Origin: Pseudomonadota bacterium
GTDB taxonomy: Bacteria > Pseudomonadota > Alphaproteobacteria > Rhizobiales > Hyphomicrobiaceae
Assembly (NCBI GenBank): GCA_023412805.1
Contig: JAEZRM010000023.1
Span: 12,215 to 76,214 of the forward strand
Length of the DNA: 64,000 bases
Direction of reading: 5' to 3'
In this document: piece by piece, positions 1-9,148 of the stretch
How positions within the stretch are numbered: position 1 is the stretch's first letter
How the letters are laid out: each line of letters begins with the position of its first letter
The notes under the pieces: model-generated
Told to the model about the DNA's origin: nothing
What the model saw: only the letters and a program-made list of their open reading frames with translations
The model's database searches: none
Made by a program: the position numbers and the translations under genes

Positions 1-524
1 CTTCCCTCGGGACAAGTGGCGGTTGCCGATCCGTGCTGTCATCGTTGCAGATCCCCTGGACGAACCCGGAGTATCCGGGCGCGTCGCCTCTACTGCATCG
101 AGCACGGGAGAAACCGTCCTGTCGGGACATAAGAGAAGGAATCTTCGTGACTTTAATTTGGCCGCGGGGCTGTTGGCGGCAAATATATTCGGTCCGGGCG
201 TGGCCCGATGCGCGCACCCTGAGCGGGTCGGCGCGGGATGGGGCGATTTTACTTGGCGGATTTGTTGCAGTCTTTCAGAATGCCATTGATTCTACGGTGA
301 TTCGTTCGGGTCGAGGGGCCCCGGCGGCAGGTATTTCGCGAGGGAAACACGAAATCCTGCCCGATTGTCCGGCCGCGCTCAGGGGGCGCCAGTGCTGGAA
401 TTCCCCACGTGAGGTGCAGCGTGTTCGTGTGAGGCCGGGTCGTATGTGACCGCGGCCGTGAGCGCATTGTCGCCTGTGTTGAAAGGGCTCGGAGGCAGAC
501 ACCGGTTTGCTAGGGGGCAAAGAC
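1..524. other. Stretch without a recognisable gene
   Basis: No reading frame here looks like a real protein: those of 70-140 codons are arginine-, proline- and serine-rich and resemble out-of-frame translation of GC-rich DNA. I see no RNA gene or strong terminator. The segment probably holds the promoter of the two-gene NTPase cluster that starts at 525 and possibly the tail of an upstream transcription unit outside the window. Confidence 0.5.
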
Positions 525-1676
525 ATGGCCGTGGCGGTACTGGATGCGCCTCGCGCAGCGCCGGCGCGAGTGGATGCGCTCCGGGTTGGCGCGCTCGTGC
601 TCCTGCGGCTGTCGGTCAGCGAGAGCGGGGTCGGCGAAGCTGAGCTGGCGCGGGATCTGCAACCCTTGGTGGCGCCCGCGGTCGAAGCTGGCGAGTGGCG
701 ACTTCTGCTTGGGCGCCTCGTCGCGGCGCATATCAAGGACCAACTCGTGGTGAGGCGGAGCAACCGGCTCCATGCCACGGCCGGCGGTCGCCGCCAGGCG
801 CAGCATTTTCTTGGCTCAGCACCCGCGAGTGGGGACGACTGGCCGAAAATACGTGATGGGGCGTTGATCGCCCGTGCGCTGGGTACGCCCGGCTTGCCGG
901 TGCGGCGACTCAAGGCCCTCGGCAAGATCGACGGGCTCAGAAGCGCGATCGTCATCGCGGCCCATGGGCTCAAGCAGCGCTCCGCAGCGAGCGCCTCGCG
1001 CCTTCGGAACGATCTCGCGCTTCTCGCGCTGGATCGCGCCTTCGGCAACCGCCTGCAGCGGGACCTCGGCGCCAAGTCCGGGCTCTCGGCGAAGGCCGCG
1101 CGGCTGCTGGCCGGTCAGCTTTCGACGCGGCCGCGCGATTTCGGCTCGGACAGCCGGCTCGTTGCCAGACTTGCCGCCGAAGCGGTCGGCGTCACGAGCA
1201 GCACATTGCCGGCACTGCGGCTCGCGCTGCTGCGACGGTTCGTTGCGGGCGATCTGGAATGGCCGATCGCCGTGTCGCGCGGTCAAGAGGCGCCGGCCAA
1301 GCCGGCAGCGCCGCCCGTCGCGAGTGCACCGGCTGTCGTGCAGCGTCTGAGACCGACACCGGCTCAAACGGGGCGCCCCGATCCCGAGGCGTTCGCGCAC
1401 GCGGTGAAGAGAATGGCGCGGCCGCTCGCGACCGGTGGGTGGTCGGGCAGCCGCAAGGTCTACATCTCACAAGTCTGGGCCGCCGTACAGGAACAGCACA
1501 CGGGCTGGGGACTGAGCGAGATCGAGTTCAAGGCGATGCTCACGGAAGCGCATCGCACGGGGCTTCTGGTGCTCGGCACATCGGATCTGCGCGACAAGCG
1601 CGATCTCGAGGAGATCCAGGCCTCGGCGACCGTGTTCAAGAATACCGTCTGGCATTTCGTGCGTATCGACGATTGA
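525..1676 (+). CDS. Unrecognised helical protein with winged-helix-like ends, partner of the dual ATPase
   Basis: This 383-residue protein is not one I can assign to a named family. The frame opens at a TTG (507), but the ATG at 525 has an AGGGGG ribosome-binding site about eight bases upstream and is preferred. The N-terminal 90 residues and the last 75 residues look like two winged-helix-type modules; the C-terminal one holds KVYISQVWAAVQ followed by a helix and a basic wing. The middle is a helical, arginine/leucine-rich segment, followed by a proline/alanine linker near residues 255-290. It lies 69 bp upstream of the large NTPase in the same orientation, so an operon is likely. I infer a DNA-binding or adaptor partner of that NTPase; no enzymatic motif is visible. 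Confidence 0.75.
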   Translation: MAVAVLDAPRAAPARVDALRVGALVLLRLSVSESGVGEAELARDLQPLVAPAVEAGEWRLLLGRLVAAHIKDQLVVRRSNRLHATAGGRRQAQHFLGSAPASGDDWPKIRDGALIARALGTPGLPVRRLKALGKIDGLRSAIVIAAHGLKQRSAASASRLRNDLALLALDRAFGNRLQRDLGAKSGLSAKAARLLAGQLSTRPRDFGSDSRLVARLAAEAVGVTSSTLPALRLALLRRFVAGDLEWPIAVSRGQEAPAKPAAPPVASAPAVVQRLRPTPAQTGRPDPEAFAHAVKRMARPLATGGWSGSRKVYISQVWAAVQEQHTGWGLSEIEFKAMLTEAHRTGLLVLGTSDLRDKRDLEEIQASATVFKNTVWHFVRIDD

Positions 1677-1745
1677 TCCGATCAGTCACGTCAGTCCCTC
1701 GCGGGGCCTAAACACTTCAAATTTGCGTCGAGGAACAAGAAGAAC

Positions 1746-4700
1746 ATGCAGCGTGCGGTAGAAATCGCGGCCCCGGTCGAGAGTTTTGCATCGGCATTCG
1801 AGCACTCGATCACTTGGGAAGACGACATCTGGAGCGCGGATCCGGTCGACGTGGCCGCCGTGCACAAGCAGGCGCGCGCGAAATTTCAAAGCACGCTCGA
1901 CGCGATGGTGAAGGTCGACGGCGGCGTGACGCCGGCACGAATGCTGCTGTTTCATGGCCAGTCCGGCGCCGGGAAAACGCATCTCATCCGCGCGCTACGA
2001 ACGAGCAGTCATCGCGCCGGCACGGCTTACTTCGGCTATGCGCAGATGACGCCCGATGTCGCAAGCTACGCCGACTACTACCTGCGCCGTCTCGTGGCTT
2101 CGCTCGAAAAGCCGTACGATCCCGATGGGGAATGCGAAAGCGGTCTTGCGCGGCTGACCAACAAGCTTGCCGCTGCCGCACTCAGCGACGAGCAGTTGAA
2201 TGAGCTGACGGAAGCGAAGCTCGACGAGGACCAGCTCGCGAAGCTGATCATCACGCTTGCCGACGAAATCGTAGCGAGCCCGCAGTTCGCCGATCAGGAA
2301 CTCGATATCAACATCGTGCGCGCACTGCTCTATCTCCAGCGCGCCGATCCGCGCATCGACCAGCGCGTGCGCCAGTATCTGCATGGCCGCCCGCTCAACG
2401 AGCTTTCGCAGTCGTCCGTCGCTGCGCTCGATCCGAGCTCGGGGGAGGGGCGTGCCTTCGAGATCATGGAAAGCCTCGGCAAGCTCATGTGGACGGTCGA
2501 TCGCGCCGCGCTCGTCTTCTGCATCGATCAGGTCGAGGATCTGCGCTTCTTCACCGACTCCGACGAGCGCTTCCAGAAAGCCGTGCGCGATCTCATTCAG
2601 ATCGCCAACCGCGTGCCGACGTCGCTGATCATCATCTCCTGCCTCGGCGATTTCTACGATCACGTCCGCGGTGTGCTCGCGCAGTCCTATATCGACCGCA
2701 TCGAGAAGGCAGGTCCCGTAGCGCTGCTCGAAAGCCGCACGGCCGATGAAGCGCGCCTCATTCTCTCGCGGCGGGTCGAGCAGCACGCGATCGCGCGCGG
2801 TGTCGATCCTGCGGCTGCGGATCTGACGAAACTCTTTGGTGCGGATTTCGTAGCCGAGCTGGGCGGCCTCTCGACACGGCGCCTGCTCGAGGACGCGCAG
2901 GCGCGCCTCAAGAGCCGAGAGTCGGAAATGCCGACCGACGAGCCTGAGGAGACCGATGGCGCGGGCTTCATCTCGACGCTTGCGGCTGCTCTCGGCTTCG
3001 GGCTTGGCGGTGGCGACAGCCAGCCGGCTTCGGCAAATCAGATCGACTTCCGCGCGAGCTGGGAGCGCTTTGCCAGTCTCTCCGAAGCCGAGATGCCGTC
3101 CGACGATCAGGAGTTGTTGGGCGTTTTGACGTCGGCACTCGAATTGTCGCGGGCCGAATGGGGCTCGGCGGTCACGTTGTCCGTGCGCCGAGCCGATCTC
3201 GGCGAAGAGCTGCCTGCGGCTGACGTCACAGTCACGCACGCCACCGGCATCATGCAGAAGACGCGCGTCTTCATTTGCAATCGTCCGACGCAGGGTGGCG
3301 GTCTCAAGCGCCAGCTCGACAAGGTGCTGTCCAGCCTGTCGTCCGCGAGTGCGGTCATGCTGCGTGCGAGCGACTATCCGCCGCCGCGCAAGAACCAGAC
3401 GGCGCAGGCCTTCCGCAAATTCCGTGAGAGCGGTGGACGCACGCTCGTTGTGCCCATGGCTGAATGGGAGCGCATGATGACCGTGCGCGAGTTCCATGCG
3501 CGTCATCGCACGGATCCCGGTTTCGGCGGCTGGCTCGAACAGGCGAAGCTGCTGTCTGGCCTCTCGGTGCTCGCGCAGCTTCTGCGCCTCGATCTACTCG
3601 GTGCGCCCATGCCCATGGGGGAGGCGCCGTCGCGTCGTCGCGCGGAGATGCCAGTCGAGGCCCCGGAGCAGGGCAATCTCGTCACGCTGCCTTGGGCCAA
3701 AGGACCGCCCGATGCACAGCCGCGCGACGGCTACAGCATGCCGAGCCTGCAGAGCCGTCTCGCCGACTGGACAGGTTGGAGTTCGACAGGCCCCGCGGCG
3801 CCCGCGCCGGCTGCACCGACGGAGGAAGATCAGGATCTGCCGCTCAGTGTCATTCTCGATGAGCACGGCTCGAATTCGTCGAGCATTCTCGCCGGGCGCG
3901 AGATCGGTGGTCGCGGCAAGAGCATCACGCTCAACAAGGACGTGCTGAAACGCCATACGGCGGTGCTCGGTGGTTCGGGCTCGGGCAAAACAACGCTCGC
4001 GCTTTGCCTCGTCGAGCAGCTTTTGATGAACGGCACGCCCGTCATCCTGCTCGATCGCAAGGGCGACCTCTGCTCCTACGCAAACCCTGAAGTCTGGCGT
4101 GGCGAGCCGAACGAACTCAGCGAGGCGAGCAGCCTGCGCGAGAAACTCGGCGATCAGGTCGACGTCGCCGTCTACACGCCTGGGCGCGCCTCAGGCCGGC
4201 CGATCTCGATCACGCTCCTGCCCACCGGCATCAACGAGCTTCCCGAGCACGAGCAGCAGCTGCTCGCCAATCTCTCGGCGGCAGCGCTCGGCGACATGCT
4301 GCATCTGAAGAATTCGGCGACGCATCAGAAGCAGTCGGGCACGCTCTCGGTAGCGCTGCGCATTCTCGGATCGCGCTTCAGCACCGAGGTCGGCCTGAAC
4401 GATCTCATTCACCTCCTCGAGGACGAGGATCCGGAGCTCACTGAACTCACGCAGCGCATGGACCCCTCGGGCAGGATTCGCCGCGATCTCGTTGCGCAGC
4501 TTGACAGTCTCCGGCATCGCAATTCGGCGCTGTTCGAGACAGGCGGCGAGCCGCTGCGCATGGAAAACCTGCTCGGTATCGGCCCGCACGCGCGTCCAGA
4601 CGGCCGCACGCGCCTCTCCATCATCTACACGGGCTTCCTCGGCGACAACGAGAATATCCTCTTCTGGGTCTCGCAGTTCCTCTCGGAAGCACTGCGTTTC

Positions 4701-5165
4701 TGCCAGCGCAATCCGAACGACGAGCTGCAGGCGGTCGTCATGCTCGACGAGGCCGACCTCTACATTCCGGCGAACGCGAAACCGGCGACGGCCGAACCGC
4801 TGCAGAGCCTGCTGAAACGTGCACGTTCCGCCGGCGTCGGGCTCATGCTCGCGACGCAGTCGCCCGGCGATCTCGACTACAAGTCGCGCGACCAGATCAC
4901 GAGTTGGTTCATCGGTCGCGTGCGTGAGGATACGGCGCTCCGGAAGCTCAAGGCCGCCTTCCAGAGCGAGTCGGGTCTCGATCCGGCGGCGGTACTCCCG
5001 CATCAGACGGTCGGCGAGTTCCATCTCGTGCAGGAAGGGCTCGTGCGCGCGCTCAAGGCGCAGCGCTCGCTCATCACGGCCGAGCAGGTGCCCTTCGATC
5101 GCATCGAGCAACTCGGTTTCGAGACCAAAGGTCAGGGCGAACGACAGCTCAGGCTGTTTGGGTGA
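1746..5165 (+). CDS. Large dual P-loop NTPase (AAA-like N-terminal module plus HerA/FtsK-like C-terminal module)
   Basis: The protein has 1139 residues. The first Walker A, GQSGAGKT, is at residues 71-78, with a plausible Walker B (FCIDQVEDL) near 260 and an AAA/STAND-like winged region after it. A middle segment near 470-600 looks like a separate alpha/beta domain with no motif I recognise. After a proline-rich linker comes the second Walker A, GGSGSGKT (742-749), a DRKGD motif shortly after, a Walker B VVMLDEADL near residue 1000, and LMLATQSPGDLD as in HerA/VirB4/FtsK-type ATPases. This suggests a ring-forming translocase fused to a regulatory or loading ATPase. It follows the 383-aa gene and is followed by palindromic repeats, not by a nuclease gene. 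The architecture recalls phage-defence and DNA-processing NTPases, but no specific system is recognised. Confidence 0.8.
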   Translation: MQRAVEIAAPVESFASAFEHSITWEDDIWSADPVDVAAVHKQARAKFQSTLDAMVKVDGGVTPARMLLFHGQSGAGKTHLIRALRTSSHRAGTAYFGYAQMTPDVASYADYYLRRLVASLEKPYDPDGECESGLARLTNKLAAAALSDEQLNELTEAKLDEDQLAKLIITLADEIVASPQFADQELDINIVRALLYLQRADPRIDQRVRQYLHGRPLNELSQSSVAALDPSSGEGRAFEIMESLGKLMWTVDRAALVFCIDQVEDLRFFTDSDERFQKAVRDLIQIANRVPTSLIIISCLGDFYDHVRGVLAQSYIDRIEKAGPVALLESRTADEARLILSRRVEQHAIARGVDPAAADLTKLFGADFVAELGGLSTRRLLEDAQARLKSRESEMPTDEPEETDGAGFISTLAAALGFGLGGGDSQPASANQIDFRASWERFASLSEAEMPSDDQELLGVLTSALELSRAEWGSAVTLSVRRADLGEELPAADVTVTHATGIMQKTRVFICNRPTQGGGLKRQLDKVLSSLSSASAVMLRASDYPPPRKNQTAQAFRKFRESGGRTLVVPMAEWERMMTVREFHARHRTDPGFGGWLEQAKLLSGLSVLAQLLRLDLLGAPMPMGEAPSRRRAEMPVEAPEQGNLVTLPWAKGPPDAQPRDGYSMPSLQSRLADWTGWSSTGPAAPAPAAPTEEDQDLPLSVILDEHGSNSSSILAGREIGGRGKSITLNKDVLKRHTAVLGGSGSGKTTLALCLVEQLLMNGTPVILLDRKGDLCSYANPEVWRGEPNELSEASSLREKLGDQVDVAVYTPGRASGRPISITLLPTGINELPEHEQQLLANLSAAALGDMLHLKNSATHQKQSGTLSVALRILGSRFSTEVGLNDLIHLLEDEDPELTELTQRMDPSGRIRRDLVAQLDSLRHRNSALFETGGEPLRMENLLGIGPHARPDGRTRLSIIYTGFLGDNENILFWVSQFLSEALRFCQRNPNDELQAVVMLDEADLYIPANAKPATAEPLQSLLKRARSAGVGLMLATQSPGDLDYKSRDQITSWFIGRVREDTALRKLKAAFQSESGLDPAAVLPHQTVGEFHLVQEGLVRALKAQRSLITAEQVPFDRIEQLGFETKGQGERQLRLFG

Positions 5166-5172
5166 AAAGTTT

Positions 5173-5288
5173 CCCCTCTCCCCGCGCTTGCGGGGAGAGG
5201 GCCAGGGTGAGGGGCGGCCACTTGCGCCGACGTTGGTGCTTGCTGCCGCCCCTCATCCCGACCTTCTCCCCGTCAGGACGGGGAGAAG
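5173..5288. repeat. Palindromic intergenic repeat, family A, copy 1
   Basis: The element is bounded by two hairpins. The first has 12-bp perfect arms CCCTCTCCCCGC/GCGGGGAGAGGG (5174-5201) and the second has arms CTTCTCCCCGTC/GACGGGGAGAAG (5263-5288). Between them lie GGTGAGGGGCGG and its near-inverse GCCGCCCCTCATC. An inverted copy with the same two hairpins in reverse order is at 52316-52430. It resembles the dispersed REP/RIME-type palindromes of Hyphomicrobiales and sits between convergent genes. Confidence 0.8.
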
Positions 5289-5325
5289 AAGAAGTGAGCT
5301 TTGTCCCACGTATATGGGGCGTAAC

Positions 5326-5395
5326 CGGGGTGAGGGGCGACCACAGGCGCCGATGTCGGCGATTGATGCCGCCTCTCATCCCGGTCGCATGTGTG
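5326..5395. repeat. Partial copy of repeat family A
   Basis: This segment repeats the internal part of the 5173-5288 element: GGGGTGAGGGGCGACCAC, then GCCGATGTCGGC, then GCCGCCTCTCATCCCGG, without the outer hairpins. It lies in tandem with copy 1, directly downstream of the convergent dinB stop codon. Confidence 0.55.
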
Positions 5396-5407
5396 CGGGA
5401 GATGGGA

Positions 5408-6496
5408 CTACCGTTCGGCCAGAGCCAAACTCAATTGCTCCGACGCGGCTTCCTCGCGCGCGCCGAAGCTCGAAAGCGTGACGCCGACGAGGCGGATGCC
5501 CTTGCTCAATGGATAAACCGAGCGCATGAGCTGCACGCTCGCCTCGTGCAGCGCCTCGCGTGAGCTGACCGGGGCATCGTAGGTCCGGCTGCGCGTCGCG
5601 ATCTGGAAGTCGGCGTACTTGATCTTCACCGTCACGGTGCGGCCGAGCGATTTCGTTTTCTCGCACCATGCCCAGACATCATCCGCCATCTCGCAGATGG
5701 CCGCTTCGATCTCCGCCGGCTCGAGGAGGTCGCGCGAGAAGGTCGTCTCCGATCCCGAGGACTTGCGCGGCCGATCCGGCACGACGGCACGATGATCCTC
5801 GCCCCGCGCGAGGCCGTAGTACCACGGGCCCGACTTGCCGAAGTGCTGCTGCAGAAAAGCCAGCGATTGCAGTTTGAGATCCGCGCCTGTGAGAATGCCG
5901 AGGCGGTTCATCTTCTCAGCGGTGACGGGACCGACGCCGTGGAACCGTCCGACGGGGAGATCCGCGACGAATGCCTCGCCCGCTCCCGGCGGGATCACGA
6001 ACTGGCCATTCGGCTTGCGATGGTCCGATGCGAGTTTCGCGAGGAATTTATTGTACGAGATGCCGGCCGACGCCGTGAGCTCCGTCTCGGAGAGAATGCG
6101 CGCGCGGATCTCGGTTGCCGTCGCCGAGGCGGTCGGGATGCCACGCAGGTTCGCGCTCACGTCGAGATAGGCTTCGTCGAGCGAAAGCGGCTCGATGAGC
6201 GGGGTGTACTCGGCGAAGATCGCGCGAATCTGCTGCGATACAGCTCGGTAGACCTCGAAGCGCGGCTTGACGAAAATCAGCTCGGGACATTTGCGCAGCG
6301 CCGTGCTCGAGGGCATGGCTGAGCGCACGCCGAACTTGCGTGCTTCATAGCTGGCCGCCGCCACCACACCGCGCGCGGCGCCATGGCCAACAGCGAGCGG
6401 GCGACCGCGCAATGCAGGATCGTCGCGCTGCTCGACGGACGCGTAGAAGGCGTCCATGTCGATATGGATGATCTTGCGGATGGGCACCTCGCTCAT
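5408..6496 (-). CDS. dinB: DNA polymerase IV (Y-family translesion polymerase)
   Basis: DinB extends mismatched or damaged primer templates during translesion synthesis. The 362-residue protein, close to the 351 of E. coli DinB, has the catalytic motif IIHIDMDAFYAS (D13, steric-gate Y18), YEARKFGVRSAMPS, and SLDEAYLDVS with D107 and E108. The frame extends upstream to 6574, but MSEVPIRK at 6496 is the family-typical start. The C-terminal little-finger region is complete. It converges on the dual NTPase gene and is divergent from the flavoprotein gene. No LexA-type box was identified, so SOS control is unproven. Confidence 0.95.
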   Translation of the reverse strand: MSEVPIRKIIHIDMDAFYASVEQRDDPALRGRPLAVGHGAARGVVAAASYEARKFGVRSAMPSSTALRKCPELIFVKPRFEVYRAVSQQIRAIFAEYTPLIEPLSLDEAYLDVSANLRGIPTASATATEIRARILSETELTASAGISYNKFLAKLASDHRKPNGQFVIPPGAGEAFVADLPVGRFHGVGPVTAEKMNRLGILTGADLKLQSLAFLQQHFGKSGPWYYGLARGEDHRAVVPDRPRKSSGSETTFSRDLLEPAEIEAAICEMADDVWAWCEKTKSLGRTVTVKIKYADFQIATRSRTYDAPVSSREALHEASVQLMRSVYPLSKGIRLVGVTLSSFGAREEAASEQLSLALAER

Positions 6497-6659
6497 GGCG
6501 CGGATACATCTAGCATGGCTGGAACGTATAGTGAACTCGGGCTTGTGGACGACCAACGCTTTATCAACGCACAACGGTTGGTGTGATGCGCATCAATGAT
6601 TCAATGAGCCCGTTCGCGCTATCAGCCTATGATCGCGCATCAGGCGGGGAGAACGAGCG

Positions 6660-7826
6660 TTGAGCATTCTGATCATCGGGGCGGGGCACGCGGGGGGCGT
6701 TGTTGCAGCGAACCTTCGACAAGCCGGGACGGATGCGCCGATCACGATCATCGGCGACGAGCCCTATCCGCCCTATCAGCGGCCGCCGCTCTCCAAGGTC
6801 TGGCTGAAGGGTGATGTTGCGTTCTCCGCCGTCGGCTTGCGGCCTGAGACCTACTACGCACAGCGCGACATTTCCCTGCGCCTCGATGCGTCAGTCGTCG
6901 CACTCGATCGCGTGACGCGGACGGTCACGCTCGCCAGCGGCGGAACGCTTCCCTACAGCACGCTCATCCTGGCGACGGGTGCGCGCGCGCGTCGCCTCGG
7001 TCTCGCAGGCGAAGATCTGCCCGGCGTCCACGCGCTGCGCACGATCGCGGATGCGGATCGCGTGAAGGCCGGACTGATTCTCGGGCAGCGTCTCGTAGTG
7101 ATCGGCGGCGGCTATGTCGGGCTGGAGGTCGCTGCATCGGCGCGACTCAAAGGGATGGATGTCGTGGTGATCGAGCGGGAGGCGCGCTTGCTGGCGCGCG
7201 TTGCCTCGCCGCCCATCTCGGCCTTCATGCAGCAGTATCATGAGCGCAAGGGTGTCCGCATCCGGCTCGAGACTGGCGTGAACGGATTCGATGCGCGCGA
7301 TGGCCGCGTTGCGGGTGTGCAGCTCAGCGACGGGACGCGTGAGCCAGCCGACATGGTGCTGGTCGGTGTCGGTGCCGTGCCGAACACGGAGCTGGCTGTG
7401 GCTGCGGGGCTCGCGTGCAACAACGGCATTGTCGTCGATCTCGACGCGCGCACGGGCGACCCGAGCATTTTCGCGATCGGTGACTGTACTGAGAGACCGC
7501 TGCCACACTATGGATGCCGTACCCGTCTTGAAAGTGTCGCGAGCGCATTGGAGCAAGCAAAGCAGGCAACGGCTGCGATCTGCGGCACCAAGGCGCCGGT
7601 GCCGGAAGTGCCGTGGTTCTGGTCCGATCAGTACGATCTGAAACTGCAGATCGCCGGTCTGCCGATCGGTGCGATGCGCATGGATCTCCGTGGCGACGCG
7701 GCGCAAGGCAAGTTTGCCGTCGCGCATTTCGATGAGCGTGACCGCCTCTGCGCCGTCGAAGCGGTCAATCTACCGGCCGAATACATGGCCGGACGCGCGA
7801 GCATCGCCAAGGAGCGCGCGGTCTGA
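6660..7826 (+). CDS. FAD-dependent ferredoxin--NAD(P)+ reductase-type oxidoreductase
   Basis: Members of this family move electrons from NAD(P)H through FAD to a ferredoxin or rubredoxin that feeds a monooxygenase or dioxygenase. The 388-residue protein starts with an FAD-binding IIGAGHAGG (GxGxxG at 7-12). It has an NAD(P)-binding GGGYVGLE near 149-156, the second FAD motif IFAIGDC at 270-276, and a C-terminal reductase domain with a WSDQYDLKLQI-type motif. The start is TTG, supported by GGGGAG at 6647-6652. No ferredoxin or oxygenase gene is adjacent, so its partner is unknown. It ends 5 bp from the convergent AAA+ gene. Confidence 0.88.
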   Translation: MSILIIGAGHAGGVVAANLRQAGTDAPITIIGDEPYPPYQRPPLSKVWLKGDVAFSAVGLRPETYYAQRDISLRLDASVVALDRVTRTVTLASGGTLPYSTLILATGARARRLGLAGEDLPGVHALRTIADADRVKAGLILGQRLVVIGGGYVGLEVAASARLKGMDVVVIEREARLLARVASPPISAFMQQYHERKGVRIRLETGVNGFDARDGRVAGVQLSDGTREPADMVLVGVGAVPNTELAVAAGLACNNGIVVDLDARTGDPSIFAIGDCTERPLPHYGCRTRLESVASALEQAKQATAAICGTKAPVPEVPWFWSDQYDLKLQIAGLPIGAMRMDLRGDAAQGKFAVAHFDERDRLCAVEAVNLPAEYMAGRASIAKERAV

Positions 7827-7831
7827 TCGCG

Positions 7832-8737
7832 TCAGAGGAACGACATCGGCCGTGTCTTGGCACGGATGCGTGCGAGTGCCCACAGCTTGACACCATCGAT
7901 CGGCACGGGACGGCGAAACTCCGCCTCCGCGGCGGACACGTCCGGAAGGCTGCGGGAGATAATGTCGTCGAGCCGGTCGGTCATGAGGTCACTGTGCAGC
8001 GCGCGCCAGAAGGCGACGCTTTCATCACGGTACGTGCGCACCAGCCGCTCGATGAGGCGGCGATCATCGTACGAGCGCGGGTTGAAGAGCTGGAACGCGA
8101 TCGCGAGCTTGTCGTCGAGCGTTGGACGATGTGTGTGCCATGTGGCGCGACCGTCGCGGAAGAGCGAGGCGCGCATCGTCGTGAAGTTGTTGCCGGTGAA
8201 GATGATCGGCATGCCGCTGTCGTCGAAGTTGCGCGGCTCCTGCGTGTCGGCGAGCTGCTGGAGTTGATGAGTCACGAGCAGGCTGTTGATGGTTCTGCCC
8301 ATCTGGCCATCGGCGGCGGAGATCGAGAGATCGAAATCGTCGGCAACGATCGCGATACGCATTTTGCGGCTCCGCGAGGTTTCGGCTGCGAAGCTCATGA
8401 AGTCGTTGAGCACGGCGCAGGCGCCGCCTTCGTGTTCGCTCGCCAGCATCGACGCCGGCAGCAGGGCGACCGCGAAGCCGTAGCGCAGCGAGGCGTCGGT
8501 CGCCGATACGGTTTTGCCCGTGCCGCGCGGACCCTGGATGATCAGGTATCGCTCCACCCGCCCTTTGAGCGATGGCAACACCTGCTTGAAGAGGTGCCGG
8601 CGGATGGCCCGCTCGAGCTCATCGAAGACCACACCGTCCGGACACAAATATTGTCCCGGCATGCGGATCAGGCCGGCGAACGGCGAGGACGCCGTAGGCG
8701 ATGGCGGATTGGGTGCCAGGTTAGCGATCCGGGACAT
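7832..8737 (-). CDS. AAA+ ATPase resembling green-type Rubisco activase
   Basis: The 301-residue protein has Walker A GPRGTGKT (69-76), Walker B VADDFD (131-136), a sensor-1 region IIFTGNNFTT (around 179-188) and FRDGR (193-197). The run from Walker B through GQMG, MPIIFTGNNF and LFRDGR matches the order and spacing of plant/green-type Rubisco activase (FINDL, GRMGG, VPIIVTGNDFSTL, LIRDGR). That resemblance is from memory and needs a profile search. No Rubisco or other CO2-fixation gene is visible here, so the remodelled substrate is unknown. Start at 8737 is chosen for the GGAGATGGAG upstream; the frame extends to 8815. Confidence 0.75.
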   Translation of the reverse strand: MSRIANLAPNPPSPTASSPFAGLIRMPGQYLCPDGVVFDELERAIRRHLFKQVLPSLKGRVERYLIIQGPRGTGKTVSATDASLRYGFAVALLPASMLASEHEGGACAVLNDFMSFAAETSRSRKMRIAIVADDFDLSISAADGQMGRTINSLLVTHQLQQLADTQEPRNFDDSGMPIIFTGNNFTTMRASLFRDGRATWHTHRPTLDDKLAIAFQLFNPRSYDDRRLIERLVRTYRDESVAFWRALHSDLMTDRLDDIISRSLPDVSAAEAEFRRPVPIDGVKLWALARIRAKTRPMSFL

Positions 8738-9148
8738 ACGTCTCCATCTCCAGGGCGTGCGTGCAGGAAGTGGGCAGCCACGTCCCAAGGCGCCAGATTC
8801 GAGATGTCGCGACAAGATTCAACCAGTGATTGATTCACAGTTCGATGGGCTCATCCGGTGATTGTGCGGCAGGCTGCGGAGCGGCCCACAAGCGAGTCTA
8901 ACTACAACCATAAGGTGTAGGCGAGCATCTCCGAAAGCTCGCACGCCTGGTACACGCAATGCGCGAGCGCGGCAGAGCTGCGTGCGGCCTACGCGCCTGC
9001 GGACTGTAGCACTGTGGCCGCAAAGCCTCTCTTATGCTCGTAACTGATATACCCGCATAGCGGGTGGTGGCGAATCGCTTACTCTACTTAAGCGTGTGTG
9101 CCTCGGGGCGGGTGAGAGCCCCTATTTCTCCATCGGATGAGAGAGCAA
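8738..9148. other. Intergenic region between divergent genes; promoter of the surface-protein block
   Basis: There is no convincing gene in this 411-bp gap. It must hold the promoters of the minus-strand AAA+ gene and the plus-strand exported protein. A short hairpin GGGGC-GGGTGAGA-GCCCC lies at about 9105-9122, and its loop region CGGGTGAGAGC matches 10 of 11 positions of the E. coli CsgD-box consensus CGGGKGAGNKA. With curlin-like repeats downstream this is suggestive only. Confidence 0.4.

Noticed and set aside
1995..3506. 503-codon minus-strand frame inside the dual NTPase gene
   Set aside because: It is a long antisense shadow of a GC-rich coding gene; composition is Arg/Leu-heavy with no motif, and the plus-strand frame has clear P-loops.
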